A stretch of DNA of 7,539 nt from Pseudomonadota bacterium (GCA_023449855.1 JAEXHR010000120.1:1-7539); one strand, 5' to 3'. Positions 1 to 6,172 are shown, counted from the stretch's first letter. Notes: generated from the letters alone by a model not told the origin. Numbers and translations: made by a program.

Positions 1-2
1 TT

Positions 3-707
3 ATGCCAGACCTCTCGTCCTTTCCGATCACGCAGCGCTGGCCGGCATCTCATCCCGATCGCCTGCAACTCTACGCCGCTCCCACGCCCAACGGCGTCAA
101 GGTCTCGATGATGCTGGAGGAGACTGGCCTGCCGTACGAGCCCCACTTCGTCGATATCTCGAACAACGAGTCGAAGGATCCAGCGTTCGTGTCGTTGAAT
201 CCCAACGGCCGCATACCCGCGATCATCGATCCGGCTGGCCCCGACGGCCAGCCCATTGGCGTATGGGAAACCGGTGCGATTCTCGTCTATCTGGCCGACA
301 AGACGGGCCAGTTCATCTCAACCAGACCCAGCCAACGATACGAAACTCTGGCCTGGGTGTTCTTTCAAGTGTCGGGCATCGGGCCGACCTTCGGCCAGCT
401 TGGCTTTTTCCTGAGATTTGCCGGCAAGGATTACGAGGACAAGCGGCCTCGGCAGCGCTTTGTCGATGAATCCAAGCGTCTTCTCGGGGTCCTGGATCGC
501 CGCCTGGAAAGCCGCGAATGGATTGTCGATGATTACTCGATCGCGGACATCGCGACGTTTGGCTGGGTGAATGCGCTGCTTGAATTCTATGCTGCTGGCG
601 ACATTCTCGGCCTTAGCAGCTATCCTAACGTCCTGGCGTGGGTCGGGCGCGGGCTGGCGCGGCCGGCGATACAGCGTGGCCTGCGAATTCCTGCGAGGCC
701 TGCATGA
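3..707 (+). CDS. Nu-class-like glutathione S-transferase (YfcG/YghU type)
   Basis: Cytosolic glutathione S-transferase, 234 residues, a normal full length. The N-terminal thioredoxin-like domain (about residues 21-102) carries TPN at 28-30. By analogy with E. coli YfcG, the Thr and Asn of this motif contact the glutathione thiol in place of the Tyr/Ser/Cys of other classes. I-P at 71-72 is the expected cis-proline, and WETGAI at 88-93 matches the site that binds the glutathione gamma-glutamyl group. The helical C-terminal domain follows, with the family's W-x-FFQ-x-x-GIGP region near 118-128 and SIADIA near 180. Nu-class enzymes mostly show disulfide-reductase or peroxidase activity, so a role in thiol/oxidative stress is inferred; the substrate is unknown. 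The ATG lies two bases inside the window, so its ribosome site is unseen, but an N-terminal extension of this kind before the TPN strand is usual in the family. The stop overlaps the next gene's start. Confidence 0.9.
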   Translation: MPDLSSFPITQRWPASHPDRLQLYAAPTPNGVKVSMMLEETGLPYEPHFVDISNNESKDPAFVSLNPNGRIPAIIDPAGPDGQPIGVWETGAILVYLADKTGQFISTRPSQRYETLAWVFFQVSGIGPTFGQLGFFLRFAGKDYEDKRPRQRFVDESKRLLGVLDRRLESREWIVDDYSIADIATFGWVNALLEFYAAGDILGLSSYPNVLAWVGRGLARPAIQRGLRIPARPA

Positions 708-1672
708 CCATCATCGCCGCTTATTATTACAACGAAGGCAAGCGCGTCCGGGAAATCGCGCTCGACGAGCATATTGAGCTGGGCGAGAGTCGATCGGGCT
801 TCTGCTGGATCGCGCTCACTGAGCCTACCGAAGACGAACTTCGCGCGATCCAAACGACGTACAATCTGCATCCGCTGGCAATCGACAACGCGATGCACCC
901 GCTGTGCCCGCCCAAGCTCGAAGTCTATAACGATGAGCTATACATCGTCGCTCAAACCGCCGAGCTGGTCGGCGACCGGATCGTCTACGGCAAGATGGCG
1001 ATCTTCACCGGTCACAATCACCTCATCACCGTGCGGCACGGCAACGGCGGAGCGCTGGGCAAACTCCGGGCGCAACTCGAGGCATCGCCGACGCAGTTCG
1101 GCAAGGGTGTCGACTATGTGCTGCACGCGATCCTGCACCGCGTGGTAGACCAGTATCTGCCTATCTTCGAAATGATCGAGGACGACGTCCTGGCCATGGA
1201 ACGACGGTCGCTGCACGACTTCCTCGGGCCGGAAGAGGTGGCGCGAATTTTCGAACTAAGGTCCGAACTCACGCGGTTCCAGCGCACGCTCGGGGCTATG
1301 GCCGAGCTGGTGCGAAAGCTCGTTCGCGGCCACTTTCCCTGCATCAGCGCCGAAATGACACCATATTTTCACGACGTCGCGGACCATGTCCACCGCGTGC
1401 AGTCCATGGTCGACGGCCTCCTGCTTGTCCTGTCCACGGTCTTTGAGGCCAGCAGCCTTCTGGAAGCGCAAAGGATCGGTGTGGTCACCCGCCAGCTCGC
1501 TGCCTGGGCGGCGATACTCGCAGTCCCGACGGCGATCGCCGGAATATACGGCATGAACTTCAAGAACATGCCGGAACTGAACACGACCTATGGCTACTTC
1601 GTCGTGCTCGGGCTGATCGCGGTGTCCAGCCTCATCCTGTTCGCGCGCTTCAAGAAGTCCAAGTGGCTATGA
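704..1672 (+). CDS. corA: CorA-family Mg2+/Co2+ (divalent metal) transporter
   Basis: Inner-membrane divalent cation channel/transporter, 322 residues (CorA proteins are usually about 315-325). The long N-terminal part is the cytoplasmic funnel domain, ending in a long helix. Two membrane helices sit at the C-terminus: roughly 262-282 and 297-315. Between them is the diagnostic GMN (residues 283-285) in the context YGMNFKNMPEL, which forms the selectivity entrance of the pentamer. The tail KKSKWL is basic, as in the family. The ATG at 704 is chosen over a GTG at 638 because it gives the normal N-terminus, has a weak GAGG at 695-698, and makes a 4-base ATGA overlap with the transferase stop, a standard translational-coupling arrangement. 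Mg2+ or Co2+ is the family default; related proteins move Zn2+ (ZntB) or Ni2+, so the ion is not settled. Pairing with a glutathione S-transferase gives no obvious functional link. Confidence 0.92.
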   Translation: MTIIAAYYYNEGKRVREIALDEHIELGESRSGFCWIALTEPTEDELRAIQTTYNLHPLAIDNAMHPLCPPKLEVYNDELYIVAQTAELVGDRIVYGKMAIFTGHNHLITVRHGNGGALGKLRAQLEASPTQFGKGVDYVLHAILHRVVDQYLPIFEMIEDDVLAMERRSLHDFLGPEEVARIFELRSELTRFQRTLGAMAELVRKLVRGHFPCISAEMTPYFHDVADHVHRVQSMVDGLLLVLSTVFEASSLLEAQRIGVVTRQLAAWAAILAVPTAIAGIYGMNFKNMPELNTTYGYFVVLGLIAVSSLILFARFKKSKWL

Positions 1673-1766
1673 CCTCCGCACTCCGCGCTCTTCTCCGTCA
1701 TCTGATGGACCAAAGCACGACTTGTGCGGAAGCGCGTCCAATCCAACTCGATATGAAGGTGCGCGC

Positions 1767-2339
1767 ATGACATCCGAAGTGACCGACGTTCTACAAGCAG
1801 TCCAGTCCTTCATCGCCAATGGCTATGACCGCGAATACCGCGTCAAGGACGGCAATCTCGTTGATCTCGAACTTGGATCGATCCTCGACGCGTGCACCAT
1901 TCGCGTCGACGCGGCGTTGCGCCTCGAGAGCGGGGATGACGGCGAAGACGCCTCCAACATCTACGCGATTACCGATCCGGCGACCCAGCATAAAGGCCTG
2001 TTGATCGACGCCTTCGACGTGTTCCACGAAATATGCCCGAGAGACCTGTCCCAGCGTCTTGTAGAGCATCGGGAAACAACGCCGGCGGGCGATGGAGATT
2101 TGCCGACCAAGCACGGCCTACGCAAAGTCTATAAGGACGAGTTCCACCGCGATCCCGAGCGTTACGTTCTGCGGGAGGGATTCCCTGACTTCCCACCGTG
2201 CCCTTTCGGCCAATCCTTCAGCATCCTCGGCTTCGATACCGCCGAGCAGGAGTATGTCTGGCTAGTCACGAGCATCATCCGAGATTCCCGGCTGATCAGG
2301 GTTCCATATCAGGGCGAAGACGTCATCAGCGACGAGTAG
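1767..2339 (+). CDS. Two-part protein of unknown function; N-terminal half like the small 'PRPP synthetase'-mislabelled family
   Basis: Soluble, acidic protein of 190 residues with no signal peptide or membrane helix. Residues 5-103 resemble a small family of about 100-residue bacterial proteins that databases often call phosphoribosylpyrophosphate synthetase without support: a helix ending in NGYDREYRV, an acidic mid-region, then IYAITD (65-70) and KGLLIDAFDVF (76-86). This match is from memory of the family pattern. No PRPP-binding loop or synthetase motif is visible, so I do not assign that activity. Residues 108-190 form an extra segment I do not recognise, rich in aromatic residues and proline (GFPDFPPCPFG, 138-148). 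The ATG at 1767 is preferred to a TTG at 1722: it has GAAGG at 1755-1759 with a 7-base spacer. It stands 94 bases after corA and 88 before the next gene, so it may be separately transcribed. Confidence 0.75.
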   Translation: MTSEVTDVLQAVQSFIANGYDREYRVKDGNLVDLELGSILDACTIRVDAALRLESGDDGEDASNIYAITDPATQHKGLLIDAFDVFHEICPRDLSQRLVEHRETTPAGDGDLPTKHGLRKVYKDEFHRDPERYVLREGFPDFPPCPFGQSFSILGFDTAEQEYVWLVTSIIRDSRLIRVPYQGEDVISDE

Positions 2340-2427
2340 CGGGGTCGGCGAACCTCTGCGGCCTCCTCCGGGGCGCCCATGGTCCAGCATCCTGAGCATT
2401 TAAGTGTAGAAACAAAACGAGGTGATC

Positions 2428-2877
2428 ATGGACTGGAATAAAGACCACATTCGAGAGACAATGCTCACGCTGGAAACCGCAGCCTTGCATAACGCTCGCG
2501 GCAGCTATCTGGATTATCTCTCCACCGCTCGGATCGATCGATCAGAACCGGTCGAGAACGACGAGCAGGCTCAGGCCGAGGTCGCCAGCGACATCGCTGA
2601 AGCGCTGGATGACACGCTTCATGATTATTCCGACAAGCTCGAGAAGCTCAGGACCATCGACTTCGGCCCCAAGTCAGCCGTTGCTGAAGGCGCTGTGGTC
2701 AAACTGTCCGGCCGCCACTTCGTGATCGCAGTGTCGACGAACAAGTTCACCTGTCGGGGGCGTGAGCTCATGGGCATTTCCACGATGGCGCCGATCTTCG
2801 AAGCAATCGAAGGTGCCCAGGCCGGGGAGACTGTGCAGTTCAACGGCCGGGATGTCGTTGTGGAAGACGTCGAATAG
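2428..2877 (+). CDS. GreA/GreB-like transcription factor (compact Gre-family protein)
   Basis: Soluble 149-residue protein, close to the 158 of GreA. Residues 8-77 are predicted to be helical and charged and could form the antiparallel coiled coil of Gre factors. The turn carries a dense acidic patch, D37, E40, E43, D45 and E46 (SEPVENDEQ), comparable to the GreA tip whose Asp41 and Glu44 help RNA polymerase cleave backtracked RNA. Residues 86-149 look like the Gre C-terminal FKBP-type domain: GAVVKLSGRHFVI, then the ISTMAPIFEAI segment (117-127) in the place of the usual ISPxSPxGxAL, then GETVQFNGRDVVVEDVE. Function in rescue of stalled polymerase is inferred; other Gre-fold proteins (Rnk, CarD-adjacent or inhibitors such as Gfh1) act differently on the polymerase secondary channel. 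The ATG at 2428 is chosen over GTG 2422 because GAGG at 2419-2422 sits 5 bases before it and is part of the GTG. Confidence 0.68.
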   Translation: MDWNKDHIRETMLTLETAALHNARGSYLDYLSTARIDRSEPVENDEQAQAEVASDIAEALDDTLHDYSDKLEKLRTIDFGPKSAVAEGAVVKLSGRHFVIAVSTNKFTCRGRELMGISTMAPIFEAIEGAQAGETVQFNGRDVVVEDVE

Positions 2878-2927
2878 GGCGCCCGTCACTTGCAATCGCA
2901 TAGACACGTCTCATCAAAGGCAAGCCC

Positions 2928-3329
2928 ATGACAACGCCTTCTTTTTTCATAACCCCCGGATACGGGACGCGCTTGCACGACGCACTGCATTACTCGCAGG
3001 CATTGCGCATTGGCGACCGCGTGGAGATCTCTGGACAAGGTGGATGGAACGACGATCTCGTCATTCCGGAGTCGATCGAGGAAGAGATCGAGCAGGCGTT
3101 TAAGAACGTGGAACGGACACTCGCGACCGCCGGGGCAGGCTGGCCGCATGTCGTCCACGTCAATTCCTATCACGTCGGTGGTTTCCCTCCCGTGATCAAC
3201 GAAACCATGGCCAGGCTGTATCGCCACTACATGCCCGACCGCGCTCCGATCTGGACGCAATTGGGGATCGAAGCGCTCGGCCTTCCAGCCATGCGTATCG
3301 AAATTAGAGTGACGGCGATCGTTACCTGA
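2928..3329 (+). CDS. RidA-family (YjgF/YER057c/UK114) protein
   Basis: Small cytosolic protein, 133 residues, typical for the family, which forms homotrimers with active sites between subunits. RidA hydrolyses reactive enamine/imine intermediates released by PLP enzymes. Family landmarks are visible: SQALRIGDRVEISGQGGW (23-40), the helix EEEIEQAFKNVERTLATAG (51-69), HVVHVNSYHV (74-83), and the closing strand MRIEIRVTAIV (122-132). The arginine needed for imine hydrolysis in E. coli RidA (Arg105) appears conserved as R105 in DRAPIWTQLG, although the following residues are unlike the usual RSCVEV, so it probably belongs to a divergent subfamily with a different substrate. The ATG has AAAGG at 2916-2920, 7 bases upstream. 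The gene lies 50 bases after the Gre-like gene on the same strand and converges with the transporter gene, 30 bases away. Confidence 0.88.
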   Translation: MTTPSFFITPGYGTRLHDALHYSQALRIGDRVEISGQGGWNDDLVIPESIEEEIEQAFKNVERTLATAGAGWPHVVHVNSYHVGGFPPVINETMARLYRHYMPDRAPIWTQLGIEALGLPAMRIEIRVTAIVT

Positions 3330-3359
3330 CACCGCCGCTCGGGCAGGTGCTGTGCTGCG

Positions 3360-4643
3360 CTAGTCCAGCGCGCCCTGCGCCCGCTTCTCCATGCATATCA
3401 TCGTATCGAGAGCGCCAGTGATCATCGGCGTGCTCGGAGAACGGGCGGCCGCCTTGGCATGGATTGGCCGTTTCTGCTGCCTGCGTGCAACGGCCAGCAC
3501 CGCCAAGACGGTGAGTAACGCCGCCGCATAAAGGAATAGCCCGCCAGGACCGACTATAGCCATTGCAGCTCCGCCTATGAGGGGGCCGGCGGCTGTCCCA
3601 ATCCCATTGAAAAGCAGGAGCCCGCGCGCGGTGCCCAATAGCCGGCCCGCGGGGAGATCGTCGTTCGCGACGGCGAGACACAGCGAATAGATCGGGATGC
3701 CAAAACCCCCGAAGAGGGCTCCCGCCACCAGGAGGACGGGGAGCGGCGCCTCGACCGCCAACGCCAGCCCGATGGCAGCCGCCGCGGACGCTAGAGAGGC
3801 ACCGGCGATGACGAGATTGCGGGACACTCGATCCGAAAGCCAACCGAGTGGCCACTGCAATACGAGCGTGCCACCAAGGACCGCAGCCATGAACGCGGAT
3901 ATGCCGCCCACATCGAGTCCGATCCTCTGGGCGAAGTTCGGGCCCATGCCCCAAAAACCGCCGATGGCCAAACCAGCCAGGAATGCCCCAGCCGCAGCGA
4001 GGGGTGATGCGAGGACAAGGTCCCTGATCGCGACCCGTTCCTGTGCGACCTGCGCCGGCGGAAGGCTGGGCAGCAAAGTAATCGGAACCACCGCCGCCGA
4101 TATTAGCAGCGACACGATCAGGAACAACGTCATGTCCGCGGGCGGCGCGATGTTCAGCAACGCCTGCCCGACCGCCCATGAGCCCATCGAAACGACCCCG
4201 AAAATCGACAGGAGCTGGCCGCGCGTGGATGGCAAAGCATGAGCATTGAGCCAGCTTTCCGTTGCGAGGATCATGCCCGCGTAGGCAAATCCGGTGACCA
4301 GGCGAAGCGATATCCAGGCAATCGGCTCCACGAATGCCACATGGAGCAGGGCGGTCATCGAAGCGATAGCTGCAAAGCCAGCGAAGGTTCTGACATGCCC
4401 CACAGAGACGATGATCCGGGGCAGCACAAGCGCACCAATCGTGAAACCTGCGAAGTAGAAGGACATCATCGCGCTGATCGCGCCGGTCGAGAAGCCCTCC
4501 TGACCGGCTCTCACGATCAGGAGCGTGCCCAGTAAACCGTTGCCTAGGAGCAGCGCGGCGACGCTCAACAGCAAGGCCGCCACCGGGGCGAGCGTGAGGC
4601 CGCGCTTACCTGCCGACCTCATGGTATCCATCGCCGAGGTCAT
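3360..4643 (-). CDS. Major facilitator superfamily transporter (YcaD-like)
   Basis: Inner-membrane transporter of 427 residues with about 12 hydrophobic helices, the normal MFS size. The N-terminus is basic (KRG near 13-15), and helix 1 runs from about 17 to 45. ESWLN at 129-133 followed by STRG at 139-142 closely resembles the helix 4/5 loop of the E. coli YcaD group. The second half, from about residue 215, repeats the pattern with GGFWGMGPNFAQRIG. The substrate is unknown for this group. The start at 4643 is chosen because an ATGA overlap with the upstream DM13 gene is seen there and the preceding 160 codons of the open frame are Arg/Pro-rich shadow of that gene. ATGs at 4631 and 4622 are alternatives. 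Its ribosome site is weak (AGG), which fits translational coupling. Last gene of a three-gene minus-strand operon; an efflux role tied to the redox proteins is only inference. Confidence 0.87.
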   Translation of the reverse strand: MTSAMDTMRSAGKRGLTLAPVAALLLSVAALLLGNGLLGTLLIVRAGQEGFSTGAISAMMSFYFAGFTIGALVLPRIIVSVGHVRTFAGFAAIASMTALLHVAFVEPIAWISLRLVTGFAYAGMILATESWLNAHALPSTRGQLLSIFGVVSMGSWAVGQALLNIAPPADMTLFLIVSLLISAAVVPITLLPSLPPAQVAQERVAIRDLVLASPLAAAGAFLAGLAIGGFWGMGPNFAQRIGLDVGGISAFMAAVLGGTLVLQWPLGWLSDRVSRNLVIAGASLASAAAAIGLALAVEAPLPVLLVAGALFGGFGIPIYSLCLAVANDDLPAGRLLGTARGLLLFNGIGTAAGPLIGGAAMAIVGPGGLFLYAAALLTVLAVLAVARRQQKRPIHAKAAARSPSTPMITGALDTMICMEKRAQGALD

Positions 4644-5134
4644 CGCTGAGCCTGGGGCGAAGGCTGATACTCTGCCGCACTGATGAACTGCTCGAACGCC
4701 TCGCACCAGATAACGACCGTGTTGTAATCGCGAACATCGACGCCGGCAGGCACCTCGACGATGAAGCCGTTGAACGTCTTCACGTCGCCCACGCGGACCG
4801 ATTTGTCCTTGGCCAGGAGGAAGGCCTCCGTCGTGTCGACGAAACGAGGAGCTAGGTAGAGCTTGTAGGCCGGGCCAGGAGCAAGACGCCCAATATGTGC
4901 GATCCGATCGCGCGAGACCCGGACTTCGCCCTCCCCCCAGTGAAGTAGGTCGCTGCCCTTGAGATTGCGAGCGAGGCGCCCGGCGTAGAGCGTTTCGGCA
5001 GTGATCGTCTGAAGCACTGCAGCGTCCGGCGCACGGGGCGCTGTGAGGATCGGCAGGGTATAGATGCCGCCTGCGAAGCCTATGGCGAGCATCCCGAAAT
5101 GACTGCTGGTCAGGATGAACCAACGTCGGATCAT
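4640..5134 (-). CDS. Membrane-anchored DM13-domain protein (putative electron-transfer domain)
   Basis: Protein of 164 residues. One hydrophobic helix (about 9-30, after the basic MIRRW start) should anchor it with the remainder outside the cytoplasm; it lacks a lipobox. Residues 60-155 match the DM13 domain (Pfam: electron transfer DM13): GEGEVRVSRDRIAHI at 67-81, a hydrophobic middle with APRFVD, FNGFIVEVPAGVDVRDYNTVVIWCEAF, and AAEY. The single cysteine in VIWCEAF (C144) is the conserved position that led to the proposal that the domain takes part in redox reactions; no biochemical function is established. The start at 5134 is supported by GGAG (plus-strand 5143-5146) 8 bases upstream and by the TAATG overlap with the thioredoxin-like gene stop. 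The open frame extends upstream to 5227, but this part is shadow of the neighbour. Its 3' end overlaps the transporter start by 4 bases. Confidence 0.85.
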   Translation of the reverse strand: MIRRWFILTSSHFGMLAIGFAGGIYTLPILTAPRAPDAAVLQTITAETLYAGRLARNLKGSDLLHWGEGEVRVSRDRIAHIGRLAPGPAYKLYLAPRFVDTTEAFLLAKDKSVRVGDVKTFNGFIVEVPAGVDVRDYNTVVIWCEAFEQFISAAEYQPSPQAQR

Positions 5135-5604
5135 TACTCCAGCTCCAACCCCTTCACGAACTGGTCTGCATCGAGATGAAAGTCCGAGAATATGATGCGG
5201 CCCCCAGCGTCGATAACGGAGAACCAAGGCGTGCCCCCGGTGCCATAGTCGTGCATGAAAGTGGGAAGCGTTGCGCCGGCCGGCGGCTCGTCATGTCCGA
5301 ACGGAATTGGAAGATCATACTCGAGCTGGTTCACGCGCAGCTTTTCGAAGGTGTTCTCATGAGCCCCTTCGAAAACGGTCTGGATCACCGCGAAGCCCAC
5401 ACCCCGAATGCTCAATGCACTGTGCAGTCTCTGCAGCGTCGGGAATCCATGCAGATGGCAGCCTCGGCACCAGTGCTGGAAGGCGAACAAGATCTTCGGA
5501 CCGGTGCCGACGTCCGCAAGCTTAAGGGGCGCGATGATTTCTCCATCGATCCCGATCCATTTCTGCACCCGCAGCTGGGGTGCTTGCTCTTCGGCGACGC
5601 TCAT
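5134..5604 (-). CDS. Thioredoxin-fold protein with CxxC motif (TlpA/AhpC-TSA-like)
   Basis: Protein of 156 residues with a thioredoxin-like fold. A beta strand (ILFAFQHWCRGCHLHGF, about 38-54) carries C46-R-G-C49, the position of the redox CxxC, and T125-P126 is the expected cis-proline (GGTPWFSVID, 123-132). The insertion between them (GVGFAVIQTVFEGAHENT) resembles the TlpA/ResA and peroxiredoxin branch more than classical thioredoxin. No signal peptide or membrane helix precedes the domain, so it appears cytosolic, which is unusual for TlpA-like proteins. The start at 5604 is decided by a strong GGAGGG (plus-strand 5610-5615) 5 bases upstream; a TTG at 5628 would bury this site. First gene of the minus-strand operon with the DM13 protein and the transporter; the stop shares one base with the DM13 start. 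Thiol-disulfide exchange or peroxide reduction is inferred. Confidence 0.86.
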   Translation of the reverse strand: MSVAEEQAPQLRVQKWIGIDGEIIAPLKLADVGTGPKILFAFQHWCRGCHLHGFPTLQRLHSALSIRGVGFAVIQTVFEGAHENTFEKLRVNQLEYDLPIPFGHDEPPAGATLPTFMHDYGTGGTPWFSVIDAGGRIIFSDFHLDADQFVKGLELE

Positions 5605-5609
5605 CTGAT

Positions 5610-5615
5610 CCCTCC
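5610..5615 (-). promoter_or_regulatory. Strong Shine-Dalgarno of the thioredoxin-like gene
   Basis: On the minus strand the sequence reads GGAGGG, 5 bases before the ATG at 5604. It is the clearest ribosome site in the operon and decides the start over the in-frame TTG at 5628. The two downstream genes have start/stop overlaps and weaker sites, so much of their translation may depend on ribosomes entering here. Confidence 0.75.
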
Positions 5616-5705
5616 AATCCCGATGCAAAAGCCCGAATAATGGTCGCGCCTCGCGATGGCACGCGGACCTCCGAGCTCGTTTGCGCCCCGCATCCCAAGG
5701 AATTG

Positions 5706-5720
5706 ATCGATCGGATCGAT
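5706..5720. repeat. 15-base palindrome (ATCGATC-G-GATCGAT), possible operator
   Basis: Two perfect 7-base arms around a single central G, about 100 bases upstream of the thioredoxin-like start. Overlapping it, TCGGA at 5711-5715 and TCCGA at 5726-5730 form a second inverted pair. The position suits an operator or leader element of the minus-strand operon, but GATC/CGAT-rich palindromes also occur by chance in such genomes, and no regulator gene is nearby. Confidence 0.3.
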
Positions 5721-5771
5721 GTTCGTCCGAATTACGCTCAGGGCTCTAAGGTCTCGCCTGTCGGACTATGA

Positions 5772-5792
5772 GGATATACGCGCATTATTTCC
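5772..5792. repeat. Imperfect AT-rich inverted repeat, possible regulator site
   Basis: Arms GGATATA (5772-5778) and TATTTCC (5786-5792) match as an inverted repeat at 6 of 7 positions around a 7-base GC-rich centre. TTTCC recurs at 5811-5815, 23 bases (about two helical turns) after the TTTCC at 5788-5792. It lies about 170-190 bases upstream of the operon start. A transcription-factor site is possible; the support is geometry only. Confidence 0.22.
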
Positions 5793-5843
5793 AATAGCCG
5801 CGTGACATAGTTTCCATACCCTAGCGCTGTTCTGCCCTTGAAC

Positions 5844-5864
5844 CGCGCTAACGGAGTTAGTGTG
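5844..5864. repeat. Short hairpin centred on CTAAC-GGA-GTTAG
   Basis: Perfect 5-base arms (5848-5852 and 5856-5860) with a 3-base loop. As RNA of the + strand, the stem extends to 9 pairs (5844-5852 with 5856-5864) if two G-U pairs are allowed. No T run follows on either strand, so it is not a standard terminator. Confidence 0.25.
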
Positions 5865-6054
5865 AAAGGCGCGAATTAACTCATACTCGTTGAAGATTTT
5901 GAAGAGCGACCTGTGTGGCCTAATGGATGAAGTAACACCTTAGCCTACTCTTTCGCAGTCAAGCCACCGAGCTGAATACTGTCGTCCAGCAAGAAGAGCA
6001 TTAGCTGCCCTTGCCCCCCCAAAGCATGAGCAGAATTTGCTCTCACGTCGCCGA

Positions 6055-6081
6055 ATCGGGGTATCCGATCGCCTTTTTTTT
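6055..6081 (+). terminator. Candidate intrinsic terminator, + strand
   Basis: ATCGG (6055-6059) pairs with CCGAT (6065-6069) across a 5-base loop. After four bases (CGCC) comes a run of eight T (6074-6081), the longest T run in the window. The stem is short and the gap before the T run is long, so efficiency would be modest. No + strand gene ends just upstream, which makes its purpose unclear; it could shield the cytochrome genes from antisense reading. Confidence 0.35.
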
Positions 6082-6172
6082 GCAATTGAAACGACGTGCC
6101 GCAAGCTTCTGAGATCCAGTACCTACCCGAGCTGTTGCGGCCCCCGCGATTACGGTCATAACCAACGCCGAC

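Larger units (their letters stand above)
5605..6172. other. Gene-free stretch between the redox operon and the cytochrome pair
   Basis: 568 bases without a convincing gene. The short open frames here (for example 6037-6237 on + and 6043-6252 on -) have no recognisable product, use poor starts or overlap the cytochrome b gene. Base composition is AT-richer than the left part, most clearly from about 5770 onward. It should hold the promoter of the thioredoxin/DM13/transporter operon (reading left) and the end of the cytochrome transcript (also reading left). I find no promoter boxes good enough to place. Palindromes at 5706-5720, 5772-5792 and 5844-5864 and a hairpin with T8 at 6055-6081 are listed separately. 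Confidence 0.6.

Noticed and set aside
638..703. GTG start giving a 22-residue longer CorA
   Set aside because: The extra residues overlap the transferase gene, do not resemble CorA, and the ATG at 704 forms a coupled overlap.
1675..1730. TCCGCAC/GTGCGGA inverted repeat between corA and the next gene
   Set aside because: The arms are perfect but 42 bases apart with no T run or conserved leader features; chance pairing in GC-rich DNA is likely.
3357..3371. Hairpin GCGCT-AGTCC-AGCGC between the convergent RidA and MFS genes as a bidirectional terminator
   Set aside because: The stem is only five pairs, it overlaps the MFS stop codon and has no T run on either strand; too weak to call.
3322..4179. 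Long minus-strand open frame of 285 codons
   Set aside because: It lies out of frame inside the MFS transporter gene and is rich in Arg, Gly and Pro with no recognisable domain; it is a high-GC shadow frame.
3697..4242. Plus-strand open frame of 181 codons
   Set aside because: It is antisense to the MFS transporter gene, with Ala/Pro/Thr-rich low-complexity composition typical of a shadow frame.
4644..5123. N-terminal extension of the MFS open frame (160 codons)
   Set aside because: The residues are Arg/Pro/Ser-rich, not membrane-like, and coincide with the DM13 gene in another frame. The ATG at 4643 with an ATGA overlap is far better.
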